The translations under genes and the position numbers were made by a program. The notes beneath the pieces are model-generated. The model was not told where the DNA came from and made no database searches. It saw only the letters and a program-made list of their open reading frames with translations. From contig OZ020317.1 in the NCBI GenBank assembly GCA_963971305.1, positions 17,006,001 to 17,070,000 of the forward strand: a DNA stretch of 64,000 nt, read 5' to 3'. The DNA is from Arcuatula senhousia. Taxonomy: Eukaryota; Mollusca; Bivalvia; Mytilida; Mytilidae. How positions within the stretch are numbered: position 1 is the first letter of the stretch; every line of letters starts with the position of its first letter. Positions 10,245 through 20,699 of the stretch are shown in pieces.

Positions 10245-11524
10245 AACAAAAGTAATCCCAAAATCCCCTTAGTAGTAGTAAGATAAAGATTGTTAAATTG
10301 TTATTTTTTTTTCTCTTCTTGGGCCCTCGTCCCGAAATTGCTAGAAAAAAATATATACTTGTCTCGTCGACTTAATCGTTAATTGGTTACAGCAAAAATG
10401 GTTATTATTCTTAGGGTTTCCTATAGGTTTAAGTTGCTTTTCTCTAAAAGACGTACAAAATGTATGATATCATCTTGGAGATTGAACACATACATGCATC
10501 AGGAAACGAGTATACAATTACCATCATCTTGAAATTATATTCATGGCGCCACCTTACTGTTGAGTGATTACGGGGAGGTAAAACGTTGCAAGACGGCAAA
10601 TTATATCGTGTGGACATACTTTTATAATTTTTAATAAGATGGCGAAGTTTTAATTCCACCAATATAACTCGCTCCAGCATCAACACTTTGTTGAAAAACA
10701 CACCAAAGCCATGAAATCAAAATTGTCAAAAATGAAAGATTTTTTTCTTTAACAGGTAAAGGTTTATCTTGGTCATAATTATGGTCTCAGGTCTTTGCTC
10801 TCCAAATCTATTAATAGTGTTTTGTATTTCCAATCTTTTTGATAGAGCGCCGATGACGAGTCTTGACACGCGTCAGGAGTAGCAACATTTATCGCCATGA
10901 ATTTCGTTTAAGGCTAAAAAGGCCTTATCACAACGCTTCTTTTAAGTCTTTAACTTGCAAAAGTATAAAAGTGGAAAACAGCTTCAGAGTTCCAACAAGC
11001 ATAAAAAGTCGAATTGTCGATTGGAATGCAATTGTTACTAGTCTAATCTGCTAATTGGATCCGTTGAATTAAAAGGACTAAAGCGTTTCAATTCGTTGGA
11101 TCAACCAACCCTTTTATGTTACCTTTCATACTGCAAAAGTATTAAATCTGAAAGGAATAGATTCTGTGTGTAGAAGAACTGCAAACTGGAGAGGAATTCA
11201 TAGAAACATTAAGCTTTTGTTCCAATCCAGGATAAATAAATATGTTTTAACTAAAGCAATGACATTTACCAGATCATGACTAAGATCAACCTCTGTGAGG
11301 TGTAGGAGGAATATTTGTTGTAATTTTAATTCTAAAATCGGTGATTTTCTTTAACAAGAGGGTTTATATCTATACAGTTTAGTCTAGAAAAGTAGCAAAT
11401 AACTTGTGTTTTAATAAAAAGAATCTTGTGGTAATCTACCAAGTTCAGATTTTGTAGCAATACCGGTATGACATGCTGTTTTCCTTACACCCAAAACACT
11501 TTTACAAAATTAATTGTTAACTTT
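10245..11524. repeat. Patchwork of dispersed-repeat fragments
   Basis: 10690-10890 carries GAGTCTTGACACGCGTCAG and neighbouring sequence related to the repeat at 60341-60970, and 10640-10700 matches its AAAGTGTTGATGCCGGAG part in reverse. 10895-10990 repeats the AGGCCTTATCACAACG motif of 8262. 11230-11300 again matches the 60600 region. Frames at 10444-10701 and 10863-11054 are therefore repeat-derived. No exon supported. Confidence 0.5.
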
Positions 11525-12744
11525 TTAGCTCACCTGGCCAAAGGCCATGTGAGCTATTGCCATCACTTGGCGTCCGTCGTCGTCGTCGTCGTCGTCGTTA
11601 ACTTTTCTTCAAACTTCTTCTGCTCTGAAACGGCTGCACAGATTCAAACCAAATTTGGTCTGGTTAAAAATAGACCAGGGGGTCAGACTACTGTTTTTGG
11701 CTTGTAAATTTAAAAGTATAAGAGATAGATGAAATCTAATGCCACCCTATATTAAAAGTTCTACAAAAGTCTCCATTTGGTCCAAGTTGTCAGATGACCC
11801 CTTAAAGGTGAAAAATAGCGTTTTTTTATGTTTTTGCCCTATAGTATGAAAACTATTGCAGATAGAGAAAAGCTGTTGCTTGCTTAAATGTTCAGCTCAT
11901 TTAGCACTACAAAAGTCTCCATAGGGTCGAAGTTGTCAGATGACCCCTTATAGGGGTTACTGCCCCTGAAATGATGTTTTTTCATGTTTTGGCCTTTAGA
12001 ATGAAAACTATTGCAGATAAAGAGAAGCTGTTGCTTGCTTAAATGTTCAGCTTATTTAGCTGTACAAAAGTCTCCATAGAGTCGAAGTTGTCAGATGACC
12101 CCTTATAGGGGTTTCGGCCCCTAAAATGATGTTTTTAATGTTTTTGGCCTATAGAAAGAAAACTATAGCAGATAGAGAAAAGCTGTTGCTTGCTTAAATG
12201 TTCAGTTCATTTAGCTCTACAAAAGTCTCAATAGGATCGAAGTTGTCAGATGACCCTTAATAGGGGTTACGGCCCCTAAAATAACCTTTTTCATGTTTTT
12301 GGCCTATAGAATGAAAACTATAGCAGATAGAGAAAAGCTTTTGCTTGCTTAAATGTTCAGTTTATTTAGCATTACAAAAGTCTCAATAGGATCGAAGTTG
12401 TCAGATGACCCTTAATATGGGTTACGGCCCCTAAAATAACCTTTTTCATGTTTTTGGCTTTTAGAATGAAAACTATAGCAGATAGAGAAAAGCTGTTGCT
12501 TGCTTAAATGTTCAGCGCATAAAGCTCTACAAAAGTCTTCATAGGGTCGAAGTTGTCAGATGACCCCTGATAGGGGTTACGACCCCTAAAATAACGGTTT
12601 TTCGTGTTTTTGGCCTAGAGAATGAAAACTATAGTAGATAAAGAAAAACTGTTGCTTGCTTAAATGTTCAGCTCATTTAGCTCTACAAAATATAGGGTTG
12701 GCATCAAGACCAGGTGAGCGATTGAGGCTCCTGGGAGCCTCTTG
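11525..12744 (+). mobile_element. AGGTGAGC-family element, plus copy
   Basis: Starts TTTTAGCTCACCTGGCC with a GTCGTCGTCGTC run and ends GGCTCCTGGGAGCCTCTTG. The interior has about six direct units of roughly 155 bp (TTGCTTGCTTAAATGTTCAG, GATGACCCCTTATAGGGG). Its right end abuts a LINE fragment, so it may have inserted into or beside it. Confidence 0.8.
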
Positions 12745-13072
12745 TTCAAAGCAGGCTTATCAGAAAATGATAGTAGATCAACATTTTTTTTACTTACATT
12801 TAGATCTTTGAAGTGCTTTATACATTGAGAAATAATCATCCATATACCAGATCTCACTTTTATATAAATTAAATTGTCAAATAATTTACATGACAGTTCT
12901 ACTGGTGTATGTTTGAAGTTGGACATATACTCTTTGATGGAGAATAGTGCTTTTAATTCCTTTTTAGAAAGTCCCTGAGATGACTTAAATTTTCCTGTAT
13001 TACCAATAATAGTTCCCAAGAAGTTAAATTCCTTCACTTCATTTAATATATTATTTTTATAACAAAAATTAT
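12745..13072 (-). pseudogene. LINE reverse transcriptase C-terminal fragment
   Basis: A minus-strand frame reads EVKEFNFLGTIIGN, then ELSCKLFDNLI and SGIWM. This is the region just after the RT catalytic core in non-LTR retrotransposons (fFLGv..., followed by L.lFd.lv.pvl.Y..EiW). The corresponding motif in the right-edge LINE (63589-64000) is LSCHLFDSLVRPVLTFNAEI, close enough to call one family. It is truncated at its 3' end by the 11525-12744 element and has degraded motifs, so it is a dead fragment. Confidence 0.65.
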
Positions 13073-13685
13073 TATATTGAATAACACATTTTCTTCAATA
13101 ATTGTGGAATAAGAAACACAATGTGGCATATAGTTAATATTTAATCGTACATAAATCATGCACTGCCAATGGTGTAGAAGTTTTCCGAATCTGGCCACAA
13201 AATCTGCGTGGTATGTACTCCATGAGTACAGTCTTGTGTCACTAACTACAATATATGAAAGTATTACCTTGATCTGAAACTCGAAACTTTTAAATAAAGA
13301 TTCATAATACTTTTTTATATAAACAAATTTCAACAAGACGTGCAACGACCACGTGATTAATGTTTTCTAGGCAAAAAAACTACGTGTTATTTAATATTTT
13401 CTAGGCAAAATAACTAAAACGTTTTTCATGATTCCACATTGTAGGATACCTTTGAATGTTCTCAATACTTTCTTGACTTTTGACTTCATAACCTGAAATT
13501 CGAAACACTTAAATAAAGATTCATAATACTTTTTAATATAAGGAGACCTTTGGATGTAAATCAGTGGTCGTTGCACGTCTATTTGTAAAAACGATTTAAA
13601 AATTAATTTGGCTCAATTCAACTTGTACATGTGAACTCAGTCCATTTGAACATCAGATAAGTACGAAATTCTCAACTTGCATTGG
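13073..13685. other. Local duplication, no gene assigned
   Basis: About 45 bp near 13278 and 13503 are nearly identical (TAAATAAAGATTCATAATAC), and GTGCAACGACCACGTG near 13340 is matched in inverse by GTGGTCGTTGCACGTC near 13563, so this is a small rearranged repeat. A splice-like minus-strand frame around 13160-13265 was considered and not accepted. Confidence 0.45.
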
Positions 13686-13930
13686 TGAGATTGGTGGTCG
13701 AGTGGTCTTGGTTGTTAATTTAGTTTCGAAACTATCGACCACTTTACAAATACATATACAGCGTGCGTTCGAACCTTGCCTTATATTTTACAAATAAGGT
13801 TGCTAATGTTTATTGGGTCGTGGGTTTTTCTACTGTTTAATCTGACCACCCGAAGCATCCCAATACATGTTTAAAGGGTCGTTCAACTACAAATACCGAG
13901 CCCAAGAACAAATGCATTGCTTCTAAAAAA
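13686..13930 (+). mobile_element. tRNA-derived SINE (diverged)
   Basis: A box TGGTCGAGTGG (13695-13705) and B box GCGTTCGAACCTTG (13765-13778), with a GAACAAATGCATTGC tail region. Spacing and boxes are those of a tRNA-derived SINE head. It lies directly downstream (minus direction) of the exon at 13939-14055. Confidence 0.55.
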
Positions 13931-13938
13931 TCAATTAC

Positions 13939-14055
13939 CTCAAATCCCTTTGATCCATTGCACTGTATAAAAACCCCTGCTTCATCAGTAGGTGTATTCC
14001 CATGGAATCTAGCCACTGCTGTATATCCTGCTATCTCATTGCAATTATCAGAAAT
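13939..14055 (-). CDS. Internal exon, second copy of an unrecognised Cys module
   Basis: 117 bp, 39 codons, phase 0 at both ends. Acceptor CCTGTTTACATATGTAG; donor TTTGAG then GTAATTG. Only one frame is open. The peptide has NCNEIAGYTAVARFHG, then DEAGVFIQCNG. Aligned by eye with the exon at 17142-17323 it shares a C-N start, a Y-T dipeptide, a later Arg, an Asn, and Ala-x-Val-x-x-Gln ahead of a Cys, suggesting two diverged copies of a compact extracellular module. Its starting phase matches the phase-0 end of 17142-17323, so they can be spliced together. I do not recognise the domain; a chitin-binding-type-2-like or beta-trefoil-like fold is speculation. The next exon downstream was not found. 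Confidence 0.6.
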
Positions 14056-14251
14056 CTACATATGTAAACAGGCTTTAAAAATGAGATCACCAATCAGTCA
14101 AACGACAATATGCCTCACAAGGCTTCAATTTACAAGGTTTTTTCTTCTCATAGGACTCCAGGTTGAAGTTAACCCGATTAGATAAAAATAAATGAATAGA
14201 TAATAAAATCACGTAATAACTACCTTTAAAATCATGAAGAGTTATATGTAC

Positions 14252-14388
14252 CATAGAGGCTGAGACAATAATTAAACTGAGACAATAATGAGACAATAAT
14301 TAAACTGAGACAATAATGAGACAATAATCAAACTGAGACAATAATTAAACTGAGACAATAATTAAATTCGATACTGAGACAATAATTA
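14252..14388 (+). repeat. Tandem repeat of GAGACAATAATTAAACT units
   Basis: About eight copies of a 12-17 bp unit (CTGAGACAATAATTAAA with shorter ATGAGACAATA variants). Simple tandem repeat in the intron between two candidate exons. Confidence 0.85.
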
Positions 14389-14936
14389 AGGAGATTGGTC
14401 TCCACGATAAATCCAAAATAACAGTGTCTCCGCGCTAATTTGTAAATTCAGATTCGGCCTGTTGAAATAGGCACTTGCATTAATATTACAAGCGAGTAAA
14501 CTTTTTTTATAATGAATCGCACATACGAAATATATACATCGTTGGAAAGAGTATATTTTGCTGCTTTGTTTAGACTATTTTTCTTTTCATTTTTATCACA
14601 CATTTTTCCAAAGGAAAATTTCCAAATTCAAACTTAGAAATAGACCTCTTGGAAATCTAATACATTTCATATCAAATCTTACCTTATATAGTATCTTATT
14701 TAGTACTGTTAAATAGCAAAATAATTTGAGAATATTCAGGTGAATTTTGAAGGTAATTTGATAAATTCAGGTCAACTAATTAACAGTTTGAAATTGGTCA
14801 ATTTCCTGTTTTAACAGGACGCCCACTGGCCGATAACTCTCGATAAAGAAAATTGTTTATTGTGACAAATATCAGTCTGTTCGCGGGGTGTTTGATTTTT
14901 TTTTCACCCTCCTTCAGATTTTATTAGATTAAAACA
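14389..14936. other. AT-rich intronic sequence
   Basis: No splice-bounded frame or repeat recognised within this 550-bp stretch. Confidence 0.45.
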
Positions 14937-15332
14937 AATTAATTATTAAAACGGCCCACAGAGCGACCAAGTGTGTACCCTAGGTGGCTGAATAGGGTGG
15001 CCCTCGTCCGCGGGGTTGTCAAGTCTATAATACGAAAACCCTGACCGCCGACCATAGTGGGCCAACGTGTGTGGAGAGTGCCACGCTTCATGCACGTAAA
15101 AGACCCCTTTGTGGACCGCCAAGTAGTGCACCACATAGGCTACATTTTCCGCCCCTACCCACCTCTCCCCTTTTCCTGTGGTTCTTCAAAATTTACTGGT
15201 CCTTTGTTTCCAACCCCATCCCCATGTTTCATTATCATCATCATTTCATGTTCATTTCATCATCCTTTTCATGTTCATCGCCTGTAAATAACCTATATAG
15301 CGTTGCACGGGCGTAAAACACCAACTCACTCA
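14937..15332 (+). mobile_element. SINE-like element, 5'-truncated, tail of CTCA repeats
   Basis: Copy of a roughly 490-bp dispersed element seen in longer form at 33160-33655 and 52115-52612, and reversed at 18951-19345. Markers: CACAGAGCGACCAAGTGTGT, CATGCACGTAAAAGACCCCT, CAACTCACTCACTC tail. Several 60-100-aa frames in it recur in every copy in both orientations and are by-products of the repeat, not genes. The family resembles the V-SINE-like bivalve SINEs I know of, but the name is not certain. Confidence 0.75.
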
Positions 15333-15454
15333 CTCTTCTATAACGTAATTGTTTTCTGCAAAAACCGATTATCTATGATCATCTATATTCATTGTCATAT
15401 AATTACTTGATTGTTAATCTGGGTAAAAGAAACATTTCTTTTAAACTGAGTTAG

Positions 15455-15985
15455 TTAGTTAGTTAGTTAGTTAGTTATTGCTTTACTCCCAAGCAGCACG
15501 ATTTCGGCTATATCCGGGAGATGAACATGAAAGTGGTGATACAATGAACATGAAATGATGATGAAGTGGAGGAAATGGGGACACAAGGCCAATCGGGTAG
15601 GGGAGTTTTGATTGCCACTGGAAAAAGGAGTGATTGGTAGGGACGGGAAATTTAGCCTCCTGCACGGGGATCCTACGGGTCCTACTCTTACCGAGACCTG
15701 CAGCAGGGTTCTTTAACGTGCGAGGAACGTGACATTTTTCCCAACACGGTGCACCACTATGGTTTGCGGTCAGGTTTTCCGCATTATCGCCTGACGACCC
15801 CGCATCTCTCGATGTCAGGGCTGCCCCATTCAACCACCTGGGGCACACATCCCAGTCGCTTTGTGGGCAAAGCGACCTGACCCGATGTCAGGTTTCTGAG
15901 CGCTCTTTGGTGTACTTTTATCGACAAGCTTAGCGCTGCTGCGGGCCTATTCGCCACCCGGAACCCGCACGGGTCTCTTTTAAAC
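15455..15985 (-). mobile_element. SINE-like element, diverged subfamily, TTAG tail
   Basis: Reverse orientation relative to 14937. The head (on the minus strand) CGGGTGGCGAATAGGCCCGC is shared with 33175, but the body differs (GATGTGTGCCCCAGGTGG) and the tail is (TTAG)n at 15452-15476 rather than CTCA repeats. The 121-aa frame inside is incidental. Confidence 0.7.
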
Positions 15986-15989
15986 TGAA

Positions 15990-16560
15990 GTAAAATATCT
16001 TTTTTAAATTCTTTATTATACGATCTAAAGCAATTTACTCAGCTTTTTTTTACCTCTCAGGAATTACTTAATTCCAAATTATATGCCTTTATTGTAACAT
16101 AAACATTACTGAAAATTTAGAGTATATATGTAAATGAGTCCCTGTTAATAAATTAAAATCACTTTTGACAACTTTGTAACACATAACTTGATAATTTTGG
16201 CAATTTGTAACACATAACTTGATAATTTTGGCAATTTGACCCTGAAAAAATCACAGATACAAAAATAAGAAATGCTGTTTTATCGCCGAGAGGGGTAACA
16301 TAAGTTTTATCCCAAGAGGGGGTTACTCTAAAATATCTCATGTACATAGGCTCGGTCCAAAATTCACCAATTTTTTACATCATACCCTAAAAAATAACTC
16401 CAAAATTACCCGATTGAAAAAGCATGTGATGTAAACGGCCAGTTATACTGTAAATTCATATTATTATTAATACATATTGCATTTATAAATGAACCCAATG
16501 AGAAAATGAGTATTGTATGTGTAATAACAGATAATAAAATATGAAATTTGGTATTTTGAT
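15990..16560. other. AT-rich sequence with a small direct duplication
   Basis: A 33-bp direct repeat near 16163-16228 (TTTGTAACACATAACTTGAT twice). No exon or mobile element recognised. Confidence 0.5.
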
Positions 16561-16564
16561 ATTT

Positions 16565-16795
16565 TAATACCAAAATGGGTATAAAACGGGTAATTTGGTT
16601 ATGCTGTATATGCATATTTCAAGGAGTAACCTCTCATCAGCAGCACTGGAAGGTCAAAACCCAAAAGTATTAAACAACGAAAAGTACTCGAAACCAAAAA
16701 AAGTTCAAACAGGGAAGCCAAATTCAGCACCGAGGATATCGACCATGTGCAGTACAAGAAAAGAAACCTGGTGTTATAAACAATTTTGAATTTAA
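16565..16795 (+). repeat. Dispersed repeat, inverted partner at 28640-28875
   Basis: Shares GGGTATAAAACGGGTAA, TTTCAAGGAGTAACCTCTCA and AAAGTACTCGAAACCAAAAA with the reverse complement of 28640-28875. No coding signal beyond short frames created by the repeat. Confidence 0.7.
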
Positions 16796-17141
16796 CAAAC
16801 GATTAATCTGATACACCCCACATTTCAAGTTTTTACACCCCATAAAAATACTGCGTGTTTTAGAACCCCAAATAATGTCTTGAAATAATTGACCACCCCC
16901 CCCCCCCCACAATATCAAATTCTAAAAAAATACTTCCCTAAAAAAATTCTAGCCCATGTACAGAAGGATTTAAGAAGTACCCCCGGGGTTCTAAGTAACT
17001 TCATAGAAAAGATATAAATTCATCACCACATTCAAAATGCAACATTTCAGAGAAGTAGACTATGATTTACTAATGATTCATCTAGGAAACTTACTCAGAA
17101 GAAGCCAAGAGCTGTCCCAGTTATTTTATTTCCCTACTCAC
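16796..17141. other. Non-coding spacer next to an exon
   Basis: Contains a poly-C run (near 16899-16910) and AT-rich sequence. It would be intron directly downstream of the 17142-17323 exon. No motif recognised. Confidence 0.4.
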
Positions 17142-17323
17142 TTTTCTCAAAGGTTGCCACTGGTTTCTTGTTGTAGCAGCACAATATTGCACGACAATAG
17201 CATCGGCATTATTATTTGTACTTCCATGGCAAAGGTCGGCATTTTTATTTTGGACTCTGATATTTAATGTATATGCCAGTACTACTAATGTTGAGTTACA
17301 AAGTTTTTCTGTTAAAGTTGAAG
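17142..17323 (-). CDS. Internal exon, first copy of an unrecognised Cys module
   Basis: 182 bp: enters in phase 1 and leaves in phase 0. Acceptor AAAATTATAATTGTAG; donor AGAAAA then GTGAGTAGG. The single open frame encodes 60 residues, including KLCNSTLVVLAYTLNIRV, NADLCHGSTNNNADAIVVQ, then YCAATTRNQWQPL. The last part superficially resembles a ricin-type QxW repeat (G-S-T-x-N-x-A ... Q-x-C ... N-Q-W), but it also aligns with the next exon (13939-14055), so a mollusc-specific repeated module is equally likely. The upstream exon 18236-18331 ends in phase 1 and fits. A strong intronic hairpin lies about 90 bp ahead of its acceptor. I am fairly sure it is an exon and unsure of the fold. Confidence 0.6.
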
Positions 17324-17413
17324 CTACAATTATAATTTTAAAACAAAATGTTGCACAAATAGTAAATATCAATCTGAAACATGTGTTTATTGATAAATAA
17401 TTCAATATTATAG

Positions 17414-17552
17414 TATTATTGCGTAAAGTTTTCCATATTGGCTGAGTTATTGGTCCAAGGCTAGCCATATTGGACTGAGGCGAAGCCGAAGTCCAATATG
17501 GCTAGCCGAGGACCAATAACTCAGCCAATATGGATACCTTTACGCAATTATA
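17414..17552. repeat. Foldback element, about 62-bp inverted arms
   Basis: Arms GCGTAAAGTTTTCCATATTG... and its inverse ...CAATATGGATACCTTTACGC pair almost perfectly around a GC-rich loop GAGGCGAAGCCGA. The adjacent 17553-17690 repeats the CCAATATGGC/GCCATATTG words. It probably forms a long hairpin in the intron ahead of exon 17142-17323. Confidence 0.85.
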
Positions 17553-17690
17553 CCTTTATTGACTAACTTGACCAATATGGCTGACATGCCATATTGACTA
17601 GTCCAATATGCCATATTGACTGGCGGTATCCGTCCAATATCCATATTGGACGGATAAATTACATATTGGCGTAGTTTTGTGTTTATATAG

Positions 17691-18235
17691 TATAGGCTGT
17701 TTTCATCATATTTAGACAAATATTTTTATGTTAGTCAATAATTCATTTTAATCTATTATTTGTAACTTTTTAAAAGTTATTCTTTTGTATTTTGGGGTAT
17801 TTTTGGGTATTCTATGGACCCATTTATAAATATTATCGATTATTTTTTTTCAAATCAAGCTGTCTGAAAACGTACATTTCGTCTTTAAAATAATAATAAA
17901 GCAAAATAACTCACTGCTTACTAAATGACATCTCGCGACACCTTGTGTATCCATGTGTCATAAACAAACAATAATCAAAAGAAATGCAGTAAGGCCCATT
18001 TAAAAGGGTTCAAAAGAATACCATATCGTTTATTAAGCAATGATTTTTAAAAATATCCGATAATATTTATAAATTCAAGATATTTTTACTCAAGATATTT
18101 TCATTCTCACACTTTGTAGATTTTCATATCATCTTCGGTTTTCTGTATGCAAAATATGGAAAAGACGCCCAGGCAAAACAGGGTATTTAATTGTGGACTT
18201 GTGGTTCGCTTCTAAAGATATTCAAGTAAGATTAC
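17691..18235. other. AT-rich intron
   Basis: No exon, repeat family or hairpin recognised between the foldback element and exon 18236-18331. A plus-strand frame covering the exon was rejected because its splice sites are poor. Confidence 0.45.
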
Positions 18236-18331
18236 CAGTAGAAGGTTTTGAAGTACGATGGCTGTCAAACCCAAACAGATTTGCCGGTGTCATGCCAAGT
18301 CCTTGTCCTGGTGCAGGTGTCTGGTTTGTAT
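18236..18331 (-). CDS. Short linker exon, Thr/Pro/Ser-rich
   Basis: 96 bp, phase 1 at both ends. Acceptor CCTGATTTTCTTTACAG is excellent; donor TCTACTG then GTAATC is acceptable. The peptide begins TNQTPAPGQGLGMTP and ends SHRTSKPST, with no cysteine, so it looks like a flexible, possibly O-glycosylated linker. It fits in phase between the last EGF exon (34009-34113, ends phase 1) and exon 17142-17323 (starts phase 1). The opposite strand is also open here (a 60-aa frame), but lacks comparable splice signals. Membership in the EGF gene is inferred from strand and phase across a long intron. Confidence 0.5.
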
Positions 18332-18950
18332 CTGTAAAGAAAATCAGGTCAGAGGCTACATGCATTATTTTTTAAAACATTGAGCAATAATATTGTCTAT
18401 TTTGGTGTGTATTTTCATCAATTTTCCAAACTTTTAACATCAACCTTATTTTATTGAGTACTTCGCTGTTGATATATACACCACCATTAGGAATTATCTT
18501 ATTTTGTCGGAAGGCGTGGAGCTCAGTTAAAAACTTTATTTTTGTATATTTTTTGATAATGCATAAAAGCATATTGGATAACCTTGAAATTCAGATTTTT
18601 TTAAGTGAACACTCTTAAAACTTCTAAACGGATTGAAATGCAACAAAATGTTTCCCTGGCAAATTAGAACAATTTGTTGTTATTTTCTATTCGTTCATAT
18701 CCTGGTCGTCGTTACTTTAGATAAAAGATAGGACAAAATCAAAGGATACATTTTAAAGTGGGACGATAACAAATGACATCTATCGTAATTTTAATAAACA
18801 TTGGAAAGTAGCTATATAGTATACATATGAATTTTAAATGGGGGTTCCGGGCATAATTTTACAATATAAGCATTTGAAAACTACAGTTTTGAAGCAAAAT
18901 TAACAAAGGCATATAGGAAAAACGATCTATGTTAGTCTCGCAAGCTAGGG
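18332..18950. other. AT-rich sequence, nothing recognised
   Basis: About 620 bp without splice-bounded frames or known repeat words. A 66-aa minus frame (18372-18572) has no motif and no splice support. Confidence 0.45.
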
Positions 18951-19345
18951 AAGAGTGAGTGAGTGAGTGAGTGAGTTGGTGTTTTACGTCCGTGCAACGC
19001 TATATATTAGGTTATTTACAGGCGACGAACATGAAATGATGATGATACATGTAAATGAAATATGGGGGTGGGGTGGCAAAAAAAAAGGAACGGTAAATTT
19101 TGAAGAACCACAGAAAAAGGTGAGAGGTGGATATGGGCGGAAAATTTAGCCTATGTGGTGCACTACTTGGCGATCCACAAAGGGGTCTTTTACGTGCATG
19201 AAGCGTGGCACTCTCCAAACACGTTGGCCCACTATGGTCGGCGGCCAGGGTTTCCGTATTATAGACCTGACAACCCCCGCGGACGAGGGCCACCCTATTC
19301 AGCCACCTAGGGTACACACTTGGTCGCTCTGTGGGCTGAACACTG
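18951..19345 (-). mobile_element. SINE-like element (CTCA-tail family), minus copy
   Basis: (GAGT)n tail at 18955-18975, then the reverse complement of the 33160-33655 element: CATGAAGCGTGGCACTCTCC, CACACTTGGTCGCTCTGTGG. Its head-proximal end is joined at 19340-19445 to a piece of another repeat (GAAGCAGAGATACCAATGGG) also found at 22640 and 50160. Confidence 0.75.
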
Positions 19346-19654
19346 AAGAAGAAGCAGAGATACCAATGGGGCATCGGAATGATAAAAAGTCCGAAGGGCA
19401 GAGAAAAAAACCAGTAAACACCAACGAGAACGGGACTGACAATTAATTACCACAATCTTTTACTGCTTGGAAGGGTTCAGTCTTTGACCACCTTCTAATT
19501 AAGAAATAAAAAAAAGTATGATACATGTACCAATAATTATTAGCTGCACTAAAAAACTGCGAAAATTGATACTCGCGAATATGTCCTCGTTCGAGAAACC
19601 GTGAAAATTAGCAACCGCGAAAATTTATACGTTTACAGTATATCACTACATCTT

Positions 19655-20000
19655 GTTATAGATTTTCGTATACTTCCAACGTTGTCGCTGCAGCCATAAG
19701 GTAGGGCGGTTCCCAGCCGTCGAGTCCGGAATTCATCCCTCTTTTTTACGAAAAGGTGTACTTGGAGTTGGATTATTAGTAGGATGGTAATTTTTTTTTT
19801 CCAAAATCGAGAATTTTAAAGACAAAATAGAATGATGAGGTTGGTTTAAATGCTAGTAAAGAAAATGAAAACTTGTTGTCGATTCATAATCTGTAGCCAC
19901 ACCTTACGGGCATTTAGCCTTCCTTTTGTCTCACCAACATAAATAAGATTGGCAGATGTACAATTTAAATAATTCCAATATGGTCCTGTGTTTATGTACA
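19655..20000 (-). pseudogene. GIY-YIG-type retroelement C-terminal fragment
   Basis: On the minus strand, 19985-19900 encodes TSANLIYVGETKGRLNAR, matching the core of GIY-YIG endonucleases (Y-V-G-E-T-x-x-x-L..R). Farther along, 19790-19660 encodes KRDEFRTRRLGTALPYG then CSDNVGSI, like the conserved segment after GIY-YIG in Penelope-like retroelements (R-E-x-x-W-x-x-x-L-x-T-x-x-P-Y-G-x-N-D). The order of the two segments is right for such an element. Both are in decayed frames, and the catalytic histidine and glutamate are not visible, so this is a dead fragment. Confidence 0.55.
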
Positions 20001-20004
20001 TATT

Positions 20005-20699
20005 TACAACATAAAGAATAAGACACATTTAAAACAATACATAATAGAATAGAAAATACAATATTTCAGAGTAATAAAATACAATTATCTTATGTAACAT
20101 TCATAAATAAAGTTTTCTAGGTATGCCTTTTTGAAATTTTCTAATGTTGAACATTTTTTTAAATATTGTTAAATATTAAATAAGGTTTTGGTCTTGTAGA
20201 TTGTGCCCCATAAAAGATAGGGAAAAGGTTTTGCTTGCATAAATGTTCAACTAATTGAACTCAACAAAATCATCCGTTAGGCAAAAATTGTCAGAAACCA
20301 TTACACGAGTTACGACCCCTTAAATGCCAAAAAAAAGGAATGGTAAGTGAAAGATTGATTACTACAGAAAATTGTGCCACACATTCGATTTGCTTGCTTA
20401 AATGCTCAGCTTTATAGACAAACATATTAGACAGACATATTTTATTATAGTGTCACAAACCAATAAATACATATTTATATACATACATATAAATAAAAGC
20501 ACAATAAAATTAGTGGTATCCAGCCAAAGTTGACTTATGAGACACTTATCATTGCATATAATACAATTAAAACACAAACCGTTAGTTACGAGTGAAATAC
20601 ACATAATTGAGTAAACAAAGAATTAAAGTATATAAAAAATAAAGAATAAAAATGATCAAAATAATAAAAAAGAAAAATAAATGTATTTTTTATTAAAAC
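20005..20699. other. AT-rich sequence, possible LINE 3' flank
   Basis: Contains TTGCTTGCATAAATGTTCAAC near 20230 and AAATGCTCAGC near 20400, faint traces of the AGGTGAGC-family unit. The remainder is AT-rich with no exon. Confidence 0.4.

Noticed and set aside
10444..10701. 85-aa minus-strand frame
   Set aside because: It overlaps the AAAGTGTTGATGC-bearing dispersed repeat also present near 60730.
13160..13265. Minus-strand exon candidate after ATATATTGTAG with VSDTRLYSWSTY
   Set aside because: Phase does not fit the preceding exon, no good donor follows, and it lies in a locally duplicated region next to a LINE fragment.
17142..17323. Firm call of a ricin-type lectin repeat
   Set aside because: The GST...NQW similarity is suggestive only; it also aligns with the neighbouring exon that lacks the QxW motif, so the domain is left unnamed.
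18193..18375. 60-aa plus-strand frame over the linker exon
   Set aside because: Its acceptor and donor candidates are poor, while the minus strand has TTTTCTTTACAG and a matching GT with compatible phases.
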